Assembly (NCBI RefSeq): GCF_963691685.1
Contig: NZ_OY829290.1
Span: forward strand, 1,922,001 to 1,986,000
DNA: 64,000 nt
Direction of reading: 5' to 3'
From: Thalassovita sp.
GTDB lineage: Bacteria > Pseudomonadota > Alphaproteobacteria > Rhodobacterales > Rhodobacteraceae
The stretch's first letter is position 1, and the number at the start of each line of letters is the position of its first letter. Of this stretch, positions 27,561-38,155 are shown piece by piece. The notes beneath the pieces were generated by a model. That model was given only the letters and a program-made list of their open reading frames with translations, had not been told where the DNA came from and ran no database searches. Both the position numbers and the translations under genes were made by a program.

Positions 27561-28308
27561 CATTCTGAGCGAAGTGCTGGCCTTTGATGGGCTGGCATGG
27601 CTCTATGCAGGGGTATTTTTGGCAGGGGCGGTGCGGGGCTTTTCAGGCTTTGGCGCCGCCCTTGTCTATATGCCCATCGCAGGCCAATTCATGCCGCCGG
27701 TCTGGGCGCTGATCACCCTTGTGGTGATGGAGGTCTTTGGCCCGATCCCCAACCTGCCCAGTGCCTGGCGCACCGCAGACCTGGGGCAGGTGGGCCGCAT
27801 CGCCCTGGGCGGGGCGGTGGCTCTTCCGATCGGCCTTGCGGTGCTGCTGGCGGTGGAGCCGGAGGTGTTTCGCTATGCGGTGAGCGCCATTGCGCTGATG
27901 GTGCCGTTTCTGCTGATGAGCGGTATGCGCCTCAAGGGGGCAATCACGCCGCCGCTGCAATATGGCACCGGGCTGGTCTCGGGCTTCATTGGTGGAGTGG
28001 CCGGTCTGCCCGGGCCGCCGGTGATCCTGCTTTATATGGCCTCCACAACCGCGGCTGCGGTGACGCGGGCCAATATCATGCTCTATCTGGTGGTGGTGGA
28101 TCTGTTCCTGATCGGCGTCCTGAGCCTGCAGGGCGAAATGGCGCTGATGCCGCTGGTGCTGGGGCTGGTGCTGGCGATCCCGAATCTGCTGGGCAATCTG
28201 GCTGGGGCCGCTATGTTCCACCCCGACCGCCAGATACTGTATCGTGTGTTTGGCTATGTGGTGATGATCACGGTTGGCCTCAGCGGGTTGCCGCTGTGGG
28301 ATGGCTGA
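27553..28308 (+). CDS. TSUP-family permease (TauE/SafE type)
   Basis: Members export or import sulfur compounds or organic anions such as sulfite, sulfoacetate or taurine products. The protein is 251 residues with about eight hydrophobic helices in two halves, each opening with a Gly-rich stretch: AGAVRGFSGFGAALVYMPIA in the first and GFIGGVAGLPGPPVILLYMA in the second. It overlaps secF by eight bases. The overlap may reflect compaction rather than a role in secretion. Substrate is unknown. Confidence 0.88.
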   Translation: MPDILSEVLAFDGLAWLYAGVFLAGAVRGFSGFGAALVYMPIAGQFMPPVWALITLVVMEVFGPIPNLPSAWRTADLGQVGRIALGGAVALPIGLAVLLAVEPEVFRYAVSAIALMVPFLLMSGMRLKGAITPPLQYGTGLVSGFIGGVAGLPGPPVILLYMASTTAAAVTRANIMLYLVVVDLFLIGVLSLQGEMALMPLVLGLVLAIPNLLGNLAGAAMFHPDRQILYRVFGYVVMITVGLSGLPLWDG

Positions 28309-28383
28309 GGGGTCGGCCAGTTGGACCGGTTGGGCCGCTTGGGTCAGTACAGTCGGCGATGATCGTTAGGACAGGGGGACAGG

Positions 28384-28737
28384 ATGCAGCTTAACGAAGT
28401 GAGTTTCAGCGACGCCGTGCCAGTGGATGGCTATGGCCCTGGGTTTTTCCGCATCGGCGGCAAGGTGATCGAAGGCGCGGTGATCGTGACCGAAAAGCAG
28501 GCTCGCAGCTGGGCCGGGCTGCAGGACGCTGAGGCGCTGAAAGCGCTGGCCGGCGATCATGACGTGATCTTCGTCGGCATGGGGGCAGAGATTGCTCATC
28601 TGCCCAAAGATTTGCGTGCTGAGTTGGACGCGGCCGGTGTTGGGGTTGAGGTGATGTCCTCCCCCTCGGCCTGCCGCACCTATAACGTGCTGTTGTCAGA
28701 AGGGCGGCGTGTGGCGCTGGCGGTGCTGCCGGTTTGA
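28384..28737 (+). CDS. Mth938-like domain protein (DUF498)
   Basis: A 117-residue protein of the Mth938/NDUFAF3 family; the mitochondrial relative assists complex I assembly. Diagnostic stretches are YGPGFFRIGGKVIEGAVIV (about 18-36), DVIFVGMGAEIAHLPKDL and GVGVEVMSSPSACRTYNVLL. There is no signal or membrane helix. GACAGGGGGACAGG precedes the ATG. In alphaproteobacteria it often follows secDF, and here it lies between secDF-TSUP and ccmABCDG. The bacterial function is not established. Confidence 0.9.
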   Translation: MQLNEVSFSDAVPVDGYGPGFFRIGGKVIEGAVIVTEKQARSWAGLQDAEALKALAGDHDVIFVGMGAEIAHLPKDLRAELDAAGVGVEVMSSPSACRTYNVLLSEGRRVALAVLPV

Positions 28738-28815
28738 GGGGGAAGGGGGCGTTGCCCCCTCCGTTCAAAAGGGTTTTGAACGTCACCCCCAGAGTATTTC
28801 TGAAACGTTGAAAGC
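28738..28815 (+). repeat. Dispersed palindromic repeat, full copy
   Basis: GGGGGCGTTGCCCCC and a TTCAAAAGGGTTTTGAA palindrome precede CACCCCCAGAGTATTTCTGA and AACGTTGAAAGCG. The final 31 bases (from CCCCCAGAG to AAAGCG) are identical to those of the copy inside nnr at 50917-50947. It directly follows the Mth938-like stop. Confidence 0.85.
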
Positions 28816-28921
28816 GATTTTCGGTAGATTTCCCCGGTTTGCCTGACACAGGTCAAGACGCGGTGTCGCGGCAGGCATTAAGGCGCTTTGCGATGCGCAA
28901 ACAATGGGATAGGACCATTGC

Positions 28922-29539
28922 ATGGAATTGAATGTGTCAGACCTCACCGTGATCCGTGGCGGGATCAAAGTTCTGGAAGGCGTCAGCTTTGCCGTCAGGG
29001 CGGGCGAGGCGCTGGTGCTGCGTGGCCCCAATGGGATCGGCAAGACCACCTTGTTGCGCACGGTGGCAGGTCTGCAGCCGGCGCTGCAGGGGGAGGTCAG
29101 CCTTGACCGCGAGCAGATGGCCTATGCCGGCCATGCCGATGGCATCAAGGCCCCGCTGAGTGTGACGGAGAACCTCGAGTTCTGGGCCGCGGTCTTTGGC
29201 ACCGGATCGATCGCCCCGGCGCTGCAGGCCTTTGACCTGGAGGCGCTGGCGGCACGGCCCGCAGGCGCACTGTCGGCGGGGCAGAAACGGCGGTTGGGTC
29301 TGGCGCGCATGGTGGTTACGGGCCGCCCTGTCTGGGTGATGGATGAGCCAACCGTGTCACTGGACACCAGCGCGGTGCAGCTTTTTGCCGAGGCCGTGCG
29401 GGCCCATCTGGCGGGCGGAGGTCTGGCGCTGTTGGCCACCCATATCGATCTGGGGCTGGCTGAGGCGCGGGTGCTGGATGTGGGCCCGTTCAAAGCCAAA
29501 CCACCGGCGCTGGAAGATTTTGACGGAGCGTTCCTGTGA
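28922..29539 (+). CDS. ccmA: Haem exporter ATPase CcmA
   Basis: CcmA is the ATPase of the CcmABCD complex that releases holo-CcmE during cytochrome c maturation. It is 205 residues. Walker A is GPNGIGKTT (35-43), the signature is LSAGQKRRLGLARM and Walker B is VWVMDEPTVSLD. It begins the ccmABCDG (helABCDX-like) operon, with ccmB overlapping its stop by four bases (GTGA). A cytoplasmic, membrane-associated location is expected. Confidence 0.95.
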   Translation: MELNVSDLTVIRGGIKVLEGVSFAVRAGEALVLRGPNGIGKTTLLRTVAGLQPALQGEVSLDREQMAYAGHADGIKAPLSVTENLEFWAAVFGTGSIAPALQAFDLEALAARPAGALSAGQKRRLGLARMVVTGRPVWVMDEPTVSLDTSAVQLFAEAVRAHLAGGGLALLATHIDLGLAEARVLDVGPFKAKPPALEDFDGAFL

Positions 29540-30192
29540 TTGCCCTTTTGATGCGTGATCTGAAACTGGCCATTCGCGCCGGGGGCGGCTTTGGTCTGGG
29601 GCTGGCCTTTTTCCTGATCGTGGTGGTGCTGGTGCCCTTTGGCGTCGGGCCAAATTCTGGTCTGCTGAGCAAAATCGCCCCGGGGGTTCTGTGGCTGGGC
29701 GCGCTGCTGGCGTGCCTGTTGTCACTGGACCGGATCTTTGCGCTGGACTGGGAGGATGGCTCGCTTGATCTTTTGGCCACCGCGCCGCTGCCATTGGAGG
29801 CAATTGTCAGCGTCAAGGCGCTGGCCCATTGGCTGACCACCGGGCTGCCGCTGGTGCTGGCGGCGCCGGTCTTTGCCATCCTTTTGAACCTGCCAATCGC
29901 TGGCTATGGCCCGCTGGTGTTGTCGCTGTTGATCGGCACCCCGGCGCTGAGCGTGATTGGCACCTTTGGCGCGGCGCTGACGGTGGGGTTGAAACGCGGT
30001 GGGCTGCTCCTGAGCCTTTTGGTGCTGCCGCTCTATGTGCCGACGCTGATTTTCGGCGCCGAGATGGCGCGGCGGTCGATTGAGGGGTTGAACGCGCAGA
30101 CATCGCTCTTGATGCTGGCGGGGATCACATGCGCGATGATCGCACTGCTGCCATTTGCCTCAGCCGCTGTTTTGCGTGTGAACCTTAGATAG
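29536..30192 (+). CDS. ccmB: Haem exporter permease CcmB
   Basis: CcmB is the six-helix permease of CcmABCD. It is 218 residues, starting at a GTG that overlaps the ccmA stop. Typical stretches are ALLMRDLKLAIRAGGGFGLG, GVLWLGALLACLLSLDRIF and DWEDGSLDLLATAPLPLEAI near 70-90, a conserved cytoplasmic loop. A GC-poorer 88-base gap separates it from ccmC. Confidence 0.94.
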   Translation: MIALLMRDLKLAIRAGGGFGLGLAFFLIVVVLVPFGVGPNSGLLSKIAPGVLWLGALLACLLSLDRIFALDWEDGSLDLLATAPLPLEAIVSVKALAHWLTTGLPLVLAAPVFAILLNLPIAGYGPLVLSLLIGTPALSVIGTFGAALTVGLKRGGLLLSLLVLPLYVPTLIFGAEMARRSIEGLNAQTSLLMLAGITCAMIALLPFASAAVLRVNLR

Positions 30193-30280
30193 GGGGCACG
30201 TTTAATGGCCGATATGGAACCGACGAAGACTTGAACAGGGACGCTCTTGCAATGGGCGTCAGGACGGATAGGAAAGAGAC

Positions 30281-31030
30281 ATGAGCTCGATCTGGGAATA
30301 TGCCAACCCAAAAAAATTTATTGCGACCACGGACCGGCTGTTGCCCTGGGTCTCAGCGCTGGCGCTTGGCCTGATGGTGCTGGGTCTGGTTTGGGGGTTT
30401 TTCTTCACGCCGGATGACTTCCGTCAGGGCTCAACGGTCAAGATCATCTATATCCATGTGCCCTCGGCCATGATGGCTATTAACGCCTGGGCGATGATGC
30501 TGGTGGCTTCGATGGTCTGGATCGTGCGCCGGCATCACGTGTCGGCGCTGGCTGCCCGTGCCGCCGCCCCAATTGGTGCGGTGATGACGGTGATTGCGCT
30601 GGCCACCGGGGCGATTTGGGGCCAGCCGATGTGGGGCACCTGGTGGGAATGGGACCCGCGGCTGACCTCCTTCCTGATCCTGTTTTTGTTCTACCTGGGC
30701 TATATCGCGCTGTGGTCCGCGATTGAGGATGATGACACCGCCGCCGATCTGACCTCGATCCTGTGTCTTGTCGGATCGGTCTTTGCGCTTCTCAGCCGCT
30801 ACGCGGTGAACTTCTGGAACCAGGGCCTGCATCAGGGTGCCTCGGTCCTGCGCGCCAGCGCCCTTGCGGGCGACACCGAGGAGCGGGTGAGCAATATCTT
30901 TGCAACGCCGCTGTTCATCTCCATGGCAGGCTTCCTGATGCTGTTCATCGCGCTGGTCTTCCTGCGCACCCAAACTGAAATTCGTGCCCGTCGCATGCGG
31001 GCGCTCTTGGCCCGTGAAAGGATGCAATGA
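30281..31030 (+). CDS. ccmC: Haem delivery protein CcmC
   Basis: CcmC loads haem onto CcmE at the periplasmic face. It is 249 residues with six helices. The tryptophan-rich WGQPMWGTWWEWDPR lies at 113-127, and the conserved histidine in KIIYIHVPSAMMAINAW is His59. GGAAAGAGAC precedes the ATG. It overlaps ccmD by four bases (ATGA). Confidence 0.96.
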   Translation: MSSIWEYANPKKFIATTDRLLPWVSALALGLMVLGLVWGFFFTPDDFRQGSTVKIIYIHVPSAMMAINAWAMMLVASMVWIVRRHHVSALAARAAAPIGAVMTVIALATGAIWGQPMWGTWWEWDPRLTSFLILFLFYLGYIALWSAIEDDDTAADLTSILCLVGSVFALLSRYAVNFWNQGLHQGASVLRASALAGDTEERVSNIFATPLFISMAGFLMLFIALVFLRTQTEIRARRMRALLARERMQ

Positions 31031-31209
31031 TGCCTGATCTGGGAAAATACGCTGAGGCGGTGCTCTCCTCCTACGCCATTTCGCTTGGGCTGATCGTGGC
31101 GCTGGTGGTGCTGTCGGTCCTGCGTGCCCGCAAGGTCAAGGCGCAGCTGGCCGAGGTTGAGGCCCGCAGCAAAACCGGTGGCAAGGCACAGGAGCAGGCA
31201 GATGGCTAA
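31027..31209 (+). CDS. ccmD: Small CcmD subunit
   Basis: A 60-residue single-span protein (YAEAVLSSYAISLGLIVALV at about 7-26) with a basic coiled C-terminus (RARKVKAQLAEVEARSKTGG). CcmD stabilises the CcmABC-CcmE complex. ATG occurs twice in a row (31027 and 31030). It overlaps ccmC by four bases and ccmG by eight, fixing it in the operon despite its small size. Confidence 0.9.
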   Translation: MMPDLGKYAEAVLSSYAISLGLIVALVVLSVLRARKVKAQLAEVEARSKTGGKAQEQADG

Positions 31210-31744
31210 GGTCAACATTTTGATGGTGCTGCCGCCGGTGATCTTCGGCGGTCTGGCCGCGACGTTTTTCATCGGCATGATGCGGGAAAACCCGGATGAG
31301 CTGCCCACGGCGCTGGCCGGTCGCGACGTGCCCAGCGTTGAGATGACGCCGCTGGGGGATCTGCCGATGTTTGATCTGGCTGACATGAAAGATGGTCAGG
31401 TCAAGCTGGTGAACTACTGGGCCAGCTGGTGCGCGCCCTGTCGGGTGGAACATCCCAATCTGGAGGCGCTGCGTGAACAGGGGCTGCCGATCTACGGGGT
31501 GAATTACAAAGACAACCCGGCCAATGCGTTGGATTTCCTGGCGGAGCTGGGCAACCCCTATGAGGCGGTGGGCCAGGACGGCAATGGCCGCATGGCGCTG
31601 AACTGGGGTGTCTATGGCGTGCCGGAAACCTATGTGATCGACGGCGCGGGTCGCATCGTGACCCGCCACGCTGGCCCCGTGACCCAGCGGGTGATTGAGG
31701 GCGTTTTGGCCCCGGCGATAGAAAAGGCGCGCGCGGCTGAGTGA
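31202..31744 (+). CDS. ccmG: Thiol:disulfide interchange protein CcmG (DsbE)
   Basis: CcmG is a membrane-anchored thioredoxin that keeps apocytochrome cysteines reduced. It is 180 residues, with an N-terminal helix (ILMVLPPVIFGGLAATFFIG) and the active site WASWCAPC (Cys77, Cys80). The CcmG-specific GVNYKDN and GVYGVPETYVID (cis-Pro region) follow. The start at 31202 lies within ccmD, with an eight-base overlap and GGAGCAGATGG upstream. It is the last ccm gene here; ccmE, ccmF and ccmH are not in the window. Confidence 0.95.
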   Translation: MAKVNILMVLPPVIFGGLAATFFIGMMRENPDELPTALAGRDVPSVEMTPLGDLPMFDLADMKDGQVKLVNYWASWCAPCRVEHPNLEALREQGLPIYGVNYKDNPANALDFLAELGNPYEAVGQDGNGRMALNWGVYGVPETYVIDGAGRIVTRHAGPVTQRVIEGVLAPAIEKARAAE

Positions 31745-31781
31745 TCGGCCCGCGCTGCTTGCCCCTTAAATCAAGCGGACG

Positions 31782-31806
31782 GGCCGGTGATCTCACCGGC
31801 CTTTTC
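31782..31806 (+). terminator. Intrinsic terminator of ccmABCDG
   Basis: GGCCGGTGA (31782-31790) pairs perfectly with TCACCGGCC (31793-31801), followed by TTTTCT. It nearly abuts the 3' end of the convergent HxlR gene. Confidence 0.88.
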
Positions 31807-32276
31807 TATGCCTGATCGTGTTTTTTATCATAGTCTTGCCGGGCGTTCTTAATGTCGGCCTCTTGCGCCACCGCCCAGGTCGCCAGACCGGTGATATGGG
31901 ACAGCAGCGACTGGCCCAGCGGGGTCAGGCTGTATTCCACCGTCGGCGGGCTGGTGGGCTGAACCTCACGGTGGACCAGACCGTCTCGTTCCAACCCGCG
32001 TAAGGTGACGGTCAGCATTCGCTGGGAGATCCCGTCAACCGCCCGCAGCAATTGGCGGAACCGTTCGGTGCGCCGCCCCAGCCGCAGGATCACCAGTACC
32101 GACCATTTGTCACCGATCCGGTCCAGCACATCGCGCACCGGGCAGCTGCCGGCAAAGTCATTGGCCACCCATTCATCCACGCCGTCATTCATCGCTGTGA
32201 CAGTGTCCACGGCCATTGGGGTGGTTACCTCAACGTGCCTATCTGATGAAATCATGCCTTCTTTCGCGGTCTTCAT
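31806..32276 (-). CDS. HxlR-family transcriptional regulator
   Basis: HxlR proteins are winged-helix regulators that often sense electrophiles or redox change through one cysteine. The protein is 156 residues. The core runs from GSCPVRDVLDRIGDKWSVLV (with the family cysteine at about 45) through RFRQLLRAVDGISQRMLTVT to the wing LVHREVQPTSPPTVEYSLT. Two possible starts exist (first ATG, or Met8). It is divergent from an NmrA-type reductase, 54 bases apart, the usual pairing of regulator and target. Confidence 0.92.
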   Translation of the reverse strand: MKTAKEGMISSDRHVEVTTPMAVDTVTAMNDGVDEWVANDFAGSCPVRDVLDRIGDKWSVLVILRLGRRTERFRQLLRAVDGISQRMLTVTLRGLERDGLVHREVQPTSPPTVEYSLTPLGQSLLSHITGLATWAVAQEADIKNARQDYDKKHDQA

Positions 32277-32290
32277 GGGGCGCCTATGTG

Positions 32291-32309
32291 TGGTTCCTAA
32301 TCGTAACCA
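32291..32309. promoter_or_regulatory. Candidate HxlR operator (TGGTT-N9-AACCA)
   Basis: The 55-base gap between the divergent genes holds TGGTT-CCTAATCGT-AACCA, a dyad with five-base arms. Its place between the two starts fits a shared operator, though the arms are short. Confidence 0.4.
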
Positions 32310-32330
32310 TCACATTATGGAGAACCAGAG

Positions 32331-33224
32331 ATGACAAAGGAAGTGGCGATTTTTGGGGCAACCGGTGCACAGGGCGCCCCCGTGGTTGAAGAGGCGTTGC
32401 AGGCAGGGCTGCAGGTTCGCGCTGTGGCCCGTGATGCTGCTAAGGTGGCGCTGCGTCATCCGACCGCTGAGGCCTATGCGGCAACGCTGGATGACAAGGC
32501 GGCGCTGGCTACGGTTTTGACCGGCGTGTCTGCGGCTTTCGTGCACCTGCCGATGCCGACAGACCCCGAGGCGCCGCAGCGCTGGCTGCAGAACCTGATT
32601 GAGGTGGCCCATGAGGTGGCGCTGCCATTGCTGGTCTATTCGACCTCGGGCAGCACGGGTGAGCGCTATCCGGCTTCAGCGATGATTTCCGGCAATACCG
32701 CGGCGCGGGATGCCATTCTGGCCTCGGGCATTCCGGCCATTGTGTTGCAGCCAACGATTTATCTGGAAAACCTGCAAATCCCGGCCTTCCTGCCAAACAT
32801 GGCCAGTGAGGGGATCGTGGATTACCCGCCGCTCAGCCCGGAACACCGCGTCAGCTGGACCTCGCACCGCGATCAGGCAGTGGTGGCCGCAGCGGCGCTG
32901 CAGCGGCCGGATCTGGCGGGCAAAGCCTATGAAATCGCCACCCCCGACGCGGTCACTGGGGGCAAGCTGGCACAGCTGCTGTCTGACTGGCAAGGGCGTG
33001 CGTTGAGCTTCCAGCCACTGACGCCCGAGGCCTTTGGCAACCGGGCGGAGGCCGCCCTGGGCGCACCGGGTCTGAGCTATGTGTTGAGCGACCTTTATGG
33101 TGCCTTGAACCAGGTGGCGCCTGATCAGCTAGCCATCAACACGGGTGAGGTTGAGGCGACATTTGGTGTCACCCTGTCCCCCCTGGCCGCGCAGATCCGG
33201 CAATGGTCCACTGTCACCGCCTAG
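32331..33224 (+). CDS. NmrA-family NAD(P)-binding protein (quinone/azo-reductase-like)
   Basis: A 297-residue atypical short-chain dehydrogenase. The dinucleotide motif is AIFGATGAQGAPVVEEAL (residues 7-24). The NmrA/QOR2-like region follows, with LLVYSTSGSTGERYPASAMI and PAIVLQPTIYLENLQIPAFL at about 100-150. Enzymes of this group reduce quinones or act as redox sensors. Regulation by the divergent HxlR gene is likely. GGAGAACCAGAG precedes the ATG. The substrate is unknown. Confidence 0.87.
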   Translation: MTKEVAIFGATGAQGAPVVEEALQAGLQVRAVARDAAKVALRHPTAEAYAATLDDKAALATVLTGVSAAFVHLPMPTDPEAPQRWLQNLIEVAHEVALPLLVYSTSGSTGERYPASAMISGNTAARDAILASGIPAIVLQPTIYLENLQIPAFLPNMASEGIVDYPPLSPEHRVSWTSHRDQAVVAAAALQRPDLAGKAYEIATPDAVTGGKLAQLLSDWQGRALSFQPLTPEAFGNRAEAALGAPGLSYVLSDLYGALNQVAPDQLAINTGEVEATFGVTLSPLAAQIRQWSTVTA

Positions 33225-33237
33225 GGTCAGCGGACAT

Positions 33238-33350
33238 AAAAAGGGCCCGGTACAAGACCGGGCCCAGCTAAAAAAGGAATTGCCTGCACATGAGTGGTAT
33301 CTCTCTGGAGACCCCTTCCAGCCACCCTGTGCAATCGTATAGCTATCCAT
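33238..33350 (-). ncRNA. Candidate structured small RNA (minus strand)
   Basis: On the minus strand the sequence folds into a nested hairpin: TGCAC (33333-33329), GGGTGG, CTGGA, loop, TCCAG, CCACTC and GTGCA (33289-33285), all arms complementary with one G-U pair. It is followed by a perfect terminator, GGGCCCGGT-CTTGT-ACCGGGCCC (33265-33243), and TTTTT. No gene on the minus strand ends here; acnA has its own terminator at 33477-33512. No clear promoter was found, so the 5' end is a guess. The + strand has no T tract, so it is not a terminator for the NmrA gene. Confidence 0.45.
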
Positions 33351-33476
33351 TAGTACGGCATGCAGGCTGATTTCTTAGGGCGATCCGCAAAGAAATCTCC
33401 CAATAGGGTGAGTTTTTTCGGATCTCATCCCGCTAAAGGGGAGTGTTGCCGCCCACCGGTCCCGTAGGGTGCCATA

Positions 33477-33512
33477 GAAAAGCCCGAAGGATTTGCATCG
33501 CTTCGGGCTTTA
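33477..33512 (-). terminator. Intrinsic terminator of acnA
   Basis: On the minus strand AAGCCCGAAG and CTTCGGGCTT pair around an 11-base loop, followed by TTC. It lies 35 bases downstream of the acnA stop. Confidence 0.8.
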
Positions 33513-33547
33513 ACCACCTGTTTATGTGCAGTTATTCGGTTGCGAGG

Positions 33548-36235
<2,688 letters not shown>

Positions 36236-36478
36236 GGCTGGTCTCCCTCTTGAAATACGATAAGGGTCTTGCTGCGATTGGTTCTGCCGCATCCCGCGTG
36301 AGCGATCAAGTCTGGCGCGCGGATGCCTTTGCGCTAAGGCCGCACAAGTGCTGTGAAAATTGGCACGTCCCGTCCGATCACTTAGGCTATCACCGTCTCG
36401 TGACAAATCATTGATTGGTTATTTCAGCCCGAATTGGCTAAAACCAAGAAAAGACATTCGTTGGGGAAAACGAAACTC

Positions 36479-37207
36479 ATGCGTCGACTGGTTACCAAGT
36501 TTGCCGCGGCTTTGGCCGTTTGGGGCAGCGTGACGACTGTGGCCTTACCCACGGCGGCCGCCGCCCAATCTGTAGACCGCCCTGTGGTGGTCGAGCTTTA
36601 CACCTCGCAGGGCTGTTCGTCCTGTCCGCCTGCAGATGCCTTTCTGGGTGAGCTGGCCAAACGGGATGACGTGATCCCCTTGGCGCTGCACGTGGATTAC
36701 TGGGATTATATCGGCTGGAAGGACAAGTTCGCCTCACCGCAGCACACCGAACGGCAGAAGGCCTATGCCAGCGCCGCCGGGCGCCGCTCGATCTACACAC
36801 CGCAGATGATCGTGCAGGGGCAGGAACATGTGGTCGGCAACCACCCCAAAAACGTCAACGCGTTGATTGAACGTCATGGTGCGGCGGAGGTCACGGTGGA
36901 TCTACAGCTGTCGATCACCGGCAATCAGCTGCAGGTCACAGCCAGCAAGGTCGCCCGCGCCAAGACCCCGGTTCTGGTGCAGCTTGTGCGCTACATGCCG
37001 CGCAAATCGGTGCAGATCCGCTCTGGCGAAAACGCTGGCCGTACAATCACCTACGCCAATATCGTCACCGACTGGCAGCTCCTCGATGAATGGAACATGC
37101 GCCGGCCGCTGGATCTCAGCACCAAGGTCAGCGGAGAGGATCCGCTGGTGGTGATCGTGCAGGAACGTGGCCCGGGCCGCATTCTGGCCGCGGCGCGTCT
37201 GCGCTGA
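36479..37207 (+). CDS. DUF1223 family exported thioredoxin-like protein
   Basis: The 242-residue protein has a signal peptide (MRRLVTKFAAALAVWGSVTT, to the AAAAQ cleavage region at about 26-30). A thioredoxin-fold motif ELYTSQGCSSCPPADAFL has the Cys46-x-x-Cys49 pair. DUF1223 proteins are common in Rhodobacteraceae near acnA and have no proven function; a periplasmic thiol role is inferred from the motif. The ATG at 36479 follows GGGGAAAACG. A TTG at 36434 would put charged residues before the signal. It is divergent from acnA. Confidence 0.88.
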   Translation: MRRLVTKFAAALAVWGSVTTVALPTAAAAQSVDRPVVVELYTSQGCSSCPPADAFLGELAKRDDVIPLALHVDYWDYIGWKDKFASPQHTERQKAYASAAGRRSIYTPQMIVQGQEHVVGNHPKNVNALIERHGAAEVTVDLQLSITGNQLQVTASKVARAKTPVLVQLVRYMPRKSVQIRSGENAGRTITYANIVTDWQLLDEWNMRRPLDLSTKVSGEDPLVVIVQERGPGRILAAARLR

Positions 37208-37229
37208 ACCAGCGATCAGAGAAATCAGG

Positions 37230-37262
37230 AGCCGGCGGGGGACCCCTCAGCCGGCTTTTTTC
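37230..37262 (+). terminator. Intrinsic terminator after the DUF1223 gene
   Basis: AGCCGGC (37230-37236) pairs with GCCGGCT (37249-37255), followed by TTTTTTC. The hairpin overlaps the last codons of the convergent acyltransferase gene. Confidence 0.75.
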
Positions 37263-38149
37263 TTACCACGTTGTTTCCAGCGGCGATGCACCCAGAACCA
37301 TTGCTCGGGATGCTGGCGCACCATCGCCTCCAGCGCGTCGTTCATCGCCTGCGCCATGTCCTCGGCGCTGCCATGGGGGATCTCATCCTGAATGATGGCA
37401 CGGAAACCATAGCCATCGGGCTGGCGCACACCAAAGACCGGCAGCACCAGCGCGTTGTACTTCAATGCCATTTCCGCAGCCGACAGGGTGGTACGGGCCG
37501 GATGACCAAAGAAGGTCAGATCCGCGCCGTCGCTGACATGCTGATCCACCAGAAGAGCGATGATGTTGCCGCTGCGCAGGTATTTCACCATCTGGGCCAG
37601 CCCACGGCGACCGCGGGCAAAGGCGGGTTCGGCGACGCTTTCGATCGCGGCTTCCCAATGTTCGTTGAAATAGCTGTTGTCCAGCGGCCGGTAGAGTGCG
37701 CCCACGGGCGAAAAATCACGTGACACCGTGGCGCGCACCGCGTCGTGGTTGCCAAAATGCCCGGAGACCAGAATGACAGGCCGCCCCTCGGTATGGGCCT
37801 TTTCAAGGGCCGCCACACCGGGGCCTTCGGGTTTGGTCTCGGCCAAATGTTCCTTCAGCTGCGCGCCGGAATAGATTTCCACCAGCGTGCGGCCAAAGTT
37901 TTCCGGCACTTGCCGGGCCAGGCGGCGCTTGTCGGCCTCAGACAGGTCGGCCCAGACCAGATCCAGATTGTCTCGCACCCGCTTGCGATAGCCCAGAAGC
38001 GGCGCCAGCACCCGCGACATCATCGCGCCCATCAGCCAGACCCGTGGCCGATAGGGCAGGCACAGTGCCAGCTTCAGCGGTGCGCTGAGGATCAGATTGG
38101 CCGTGTACTGGCCCGCACGGGTCAGAAAGGGGGGCTTGGGTTGGGCCAT
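37247..38149 (-). CDS. LpxL/HtrB-like lysophospholipid acyltransferase
   Basis: This 300-residue inner-membrane protein resembles lipid A late acyltransferases. The catalytic HxxxxD is in ILVSGHFGNHDAVRATVSRD (about 130-150), followed by ALYRPLDNSYFNEHWE, the usual arginine block, and IALLVDQHVSDGADLTFFGH near 195. The C-terminus is basic (HRRWKQRGKKKAG). The EamA gene lies seven bases upstream on the same strand, so the two may be co-transcribed. The exact acceptor lipid cannot be told. Confidence 0.88.
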   Translation of the reverse strand: MAQPKPPFLTRAGQYTANLILSAPLKLALCLPYRPRVWLMGAMMSRVLAPLLGYRKRVRDNLDLVWADLSEADKRRLARQVPENFGRTLVEIYSGAQLKEHLAETKPEGPGVAALEKAHTEGRPVILVSGHFGNHDAVRATVSRDFSPVGALYRPLDNSYFNEHWEAAIESVAEPAFARGRRGLAQMVKYLRSGNIIALLVDQHVSDGADLTFFGHPARTTLSAAEMALKYNALVLPVFGVRQPDGYGFRAIIQDEIPHGSAEDMAQAMNDALEAMVRQHPEQWFWVHRRWKQRGKKKAG

Positions 38150-38155
38150 CTGGGA

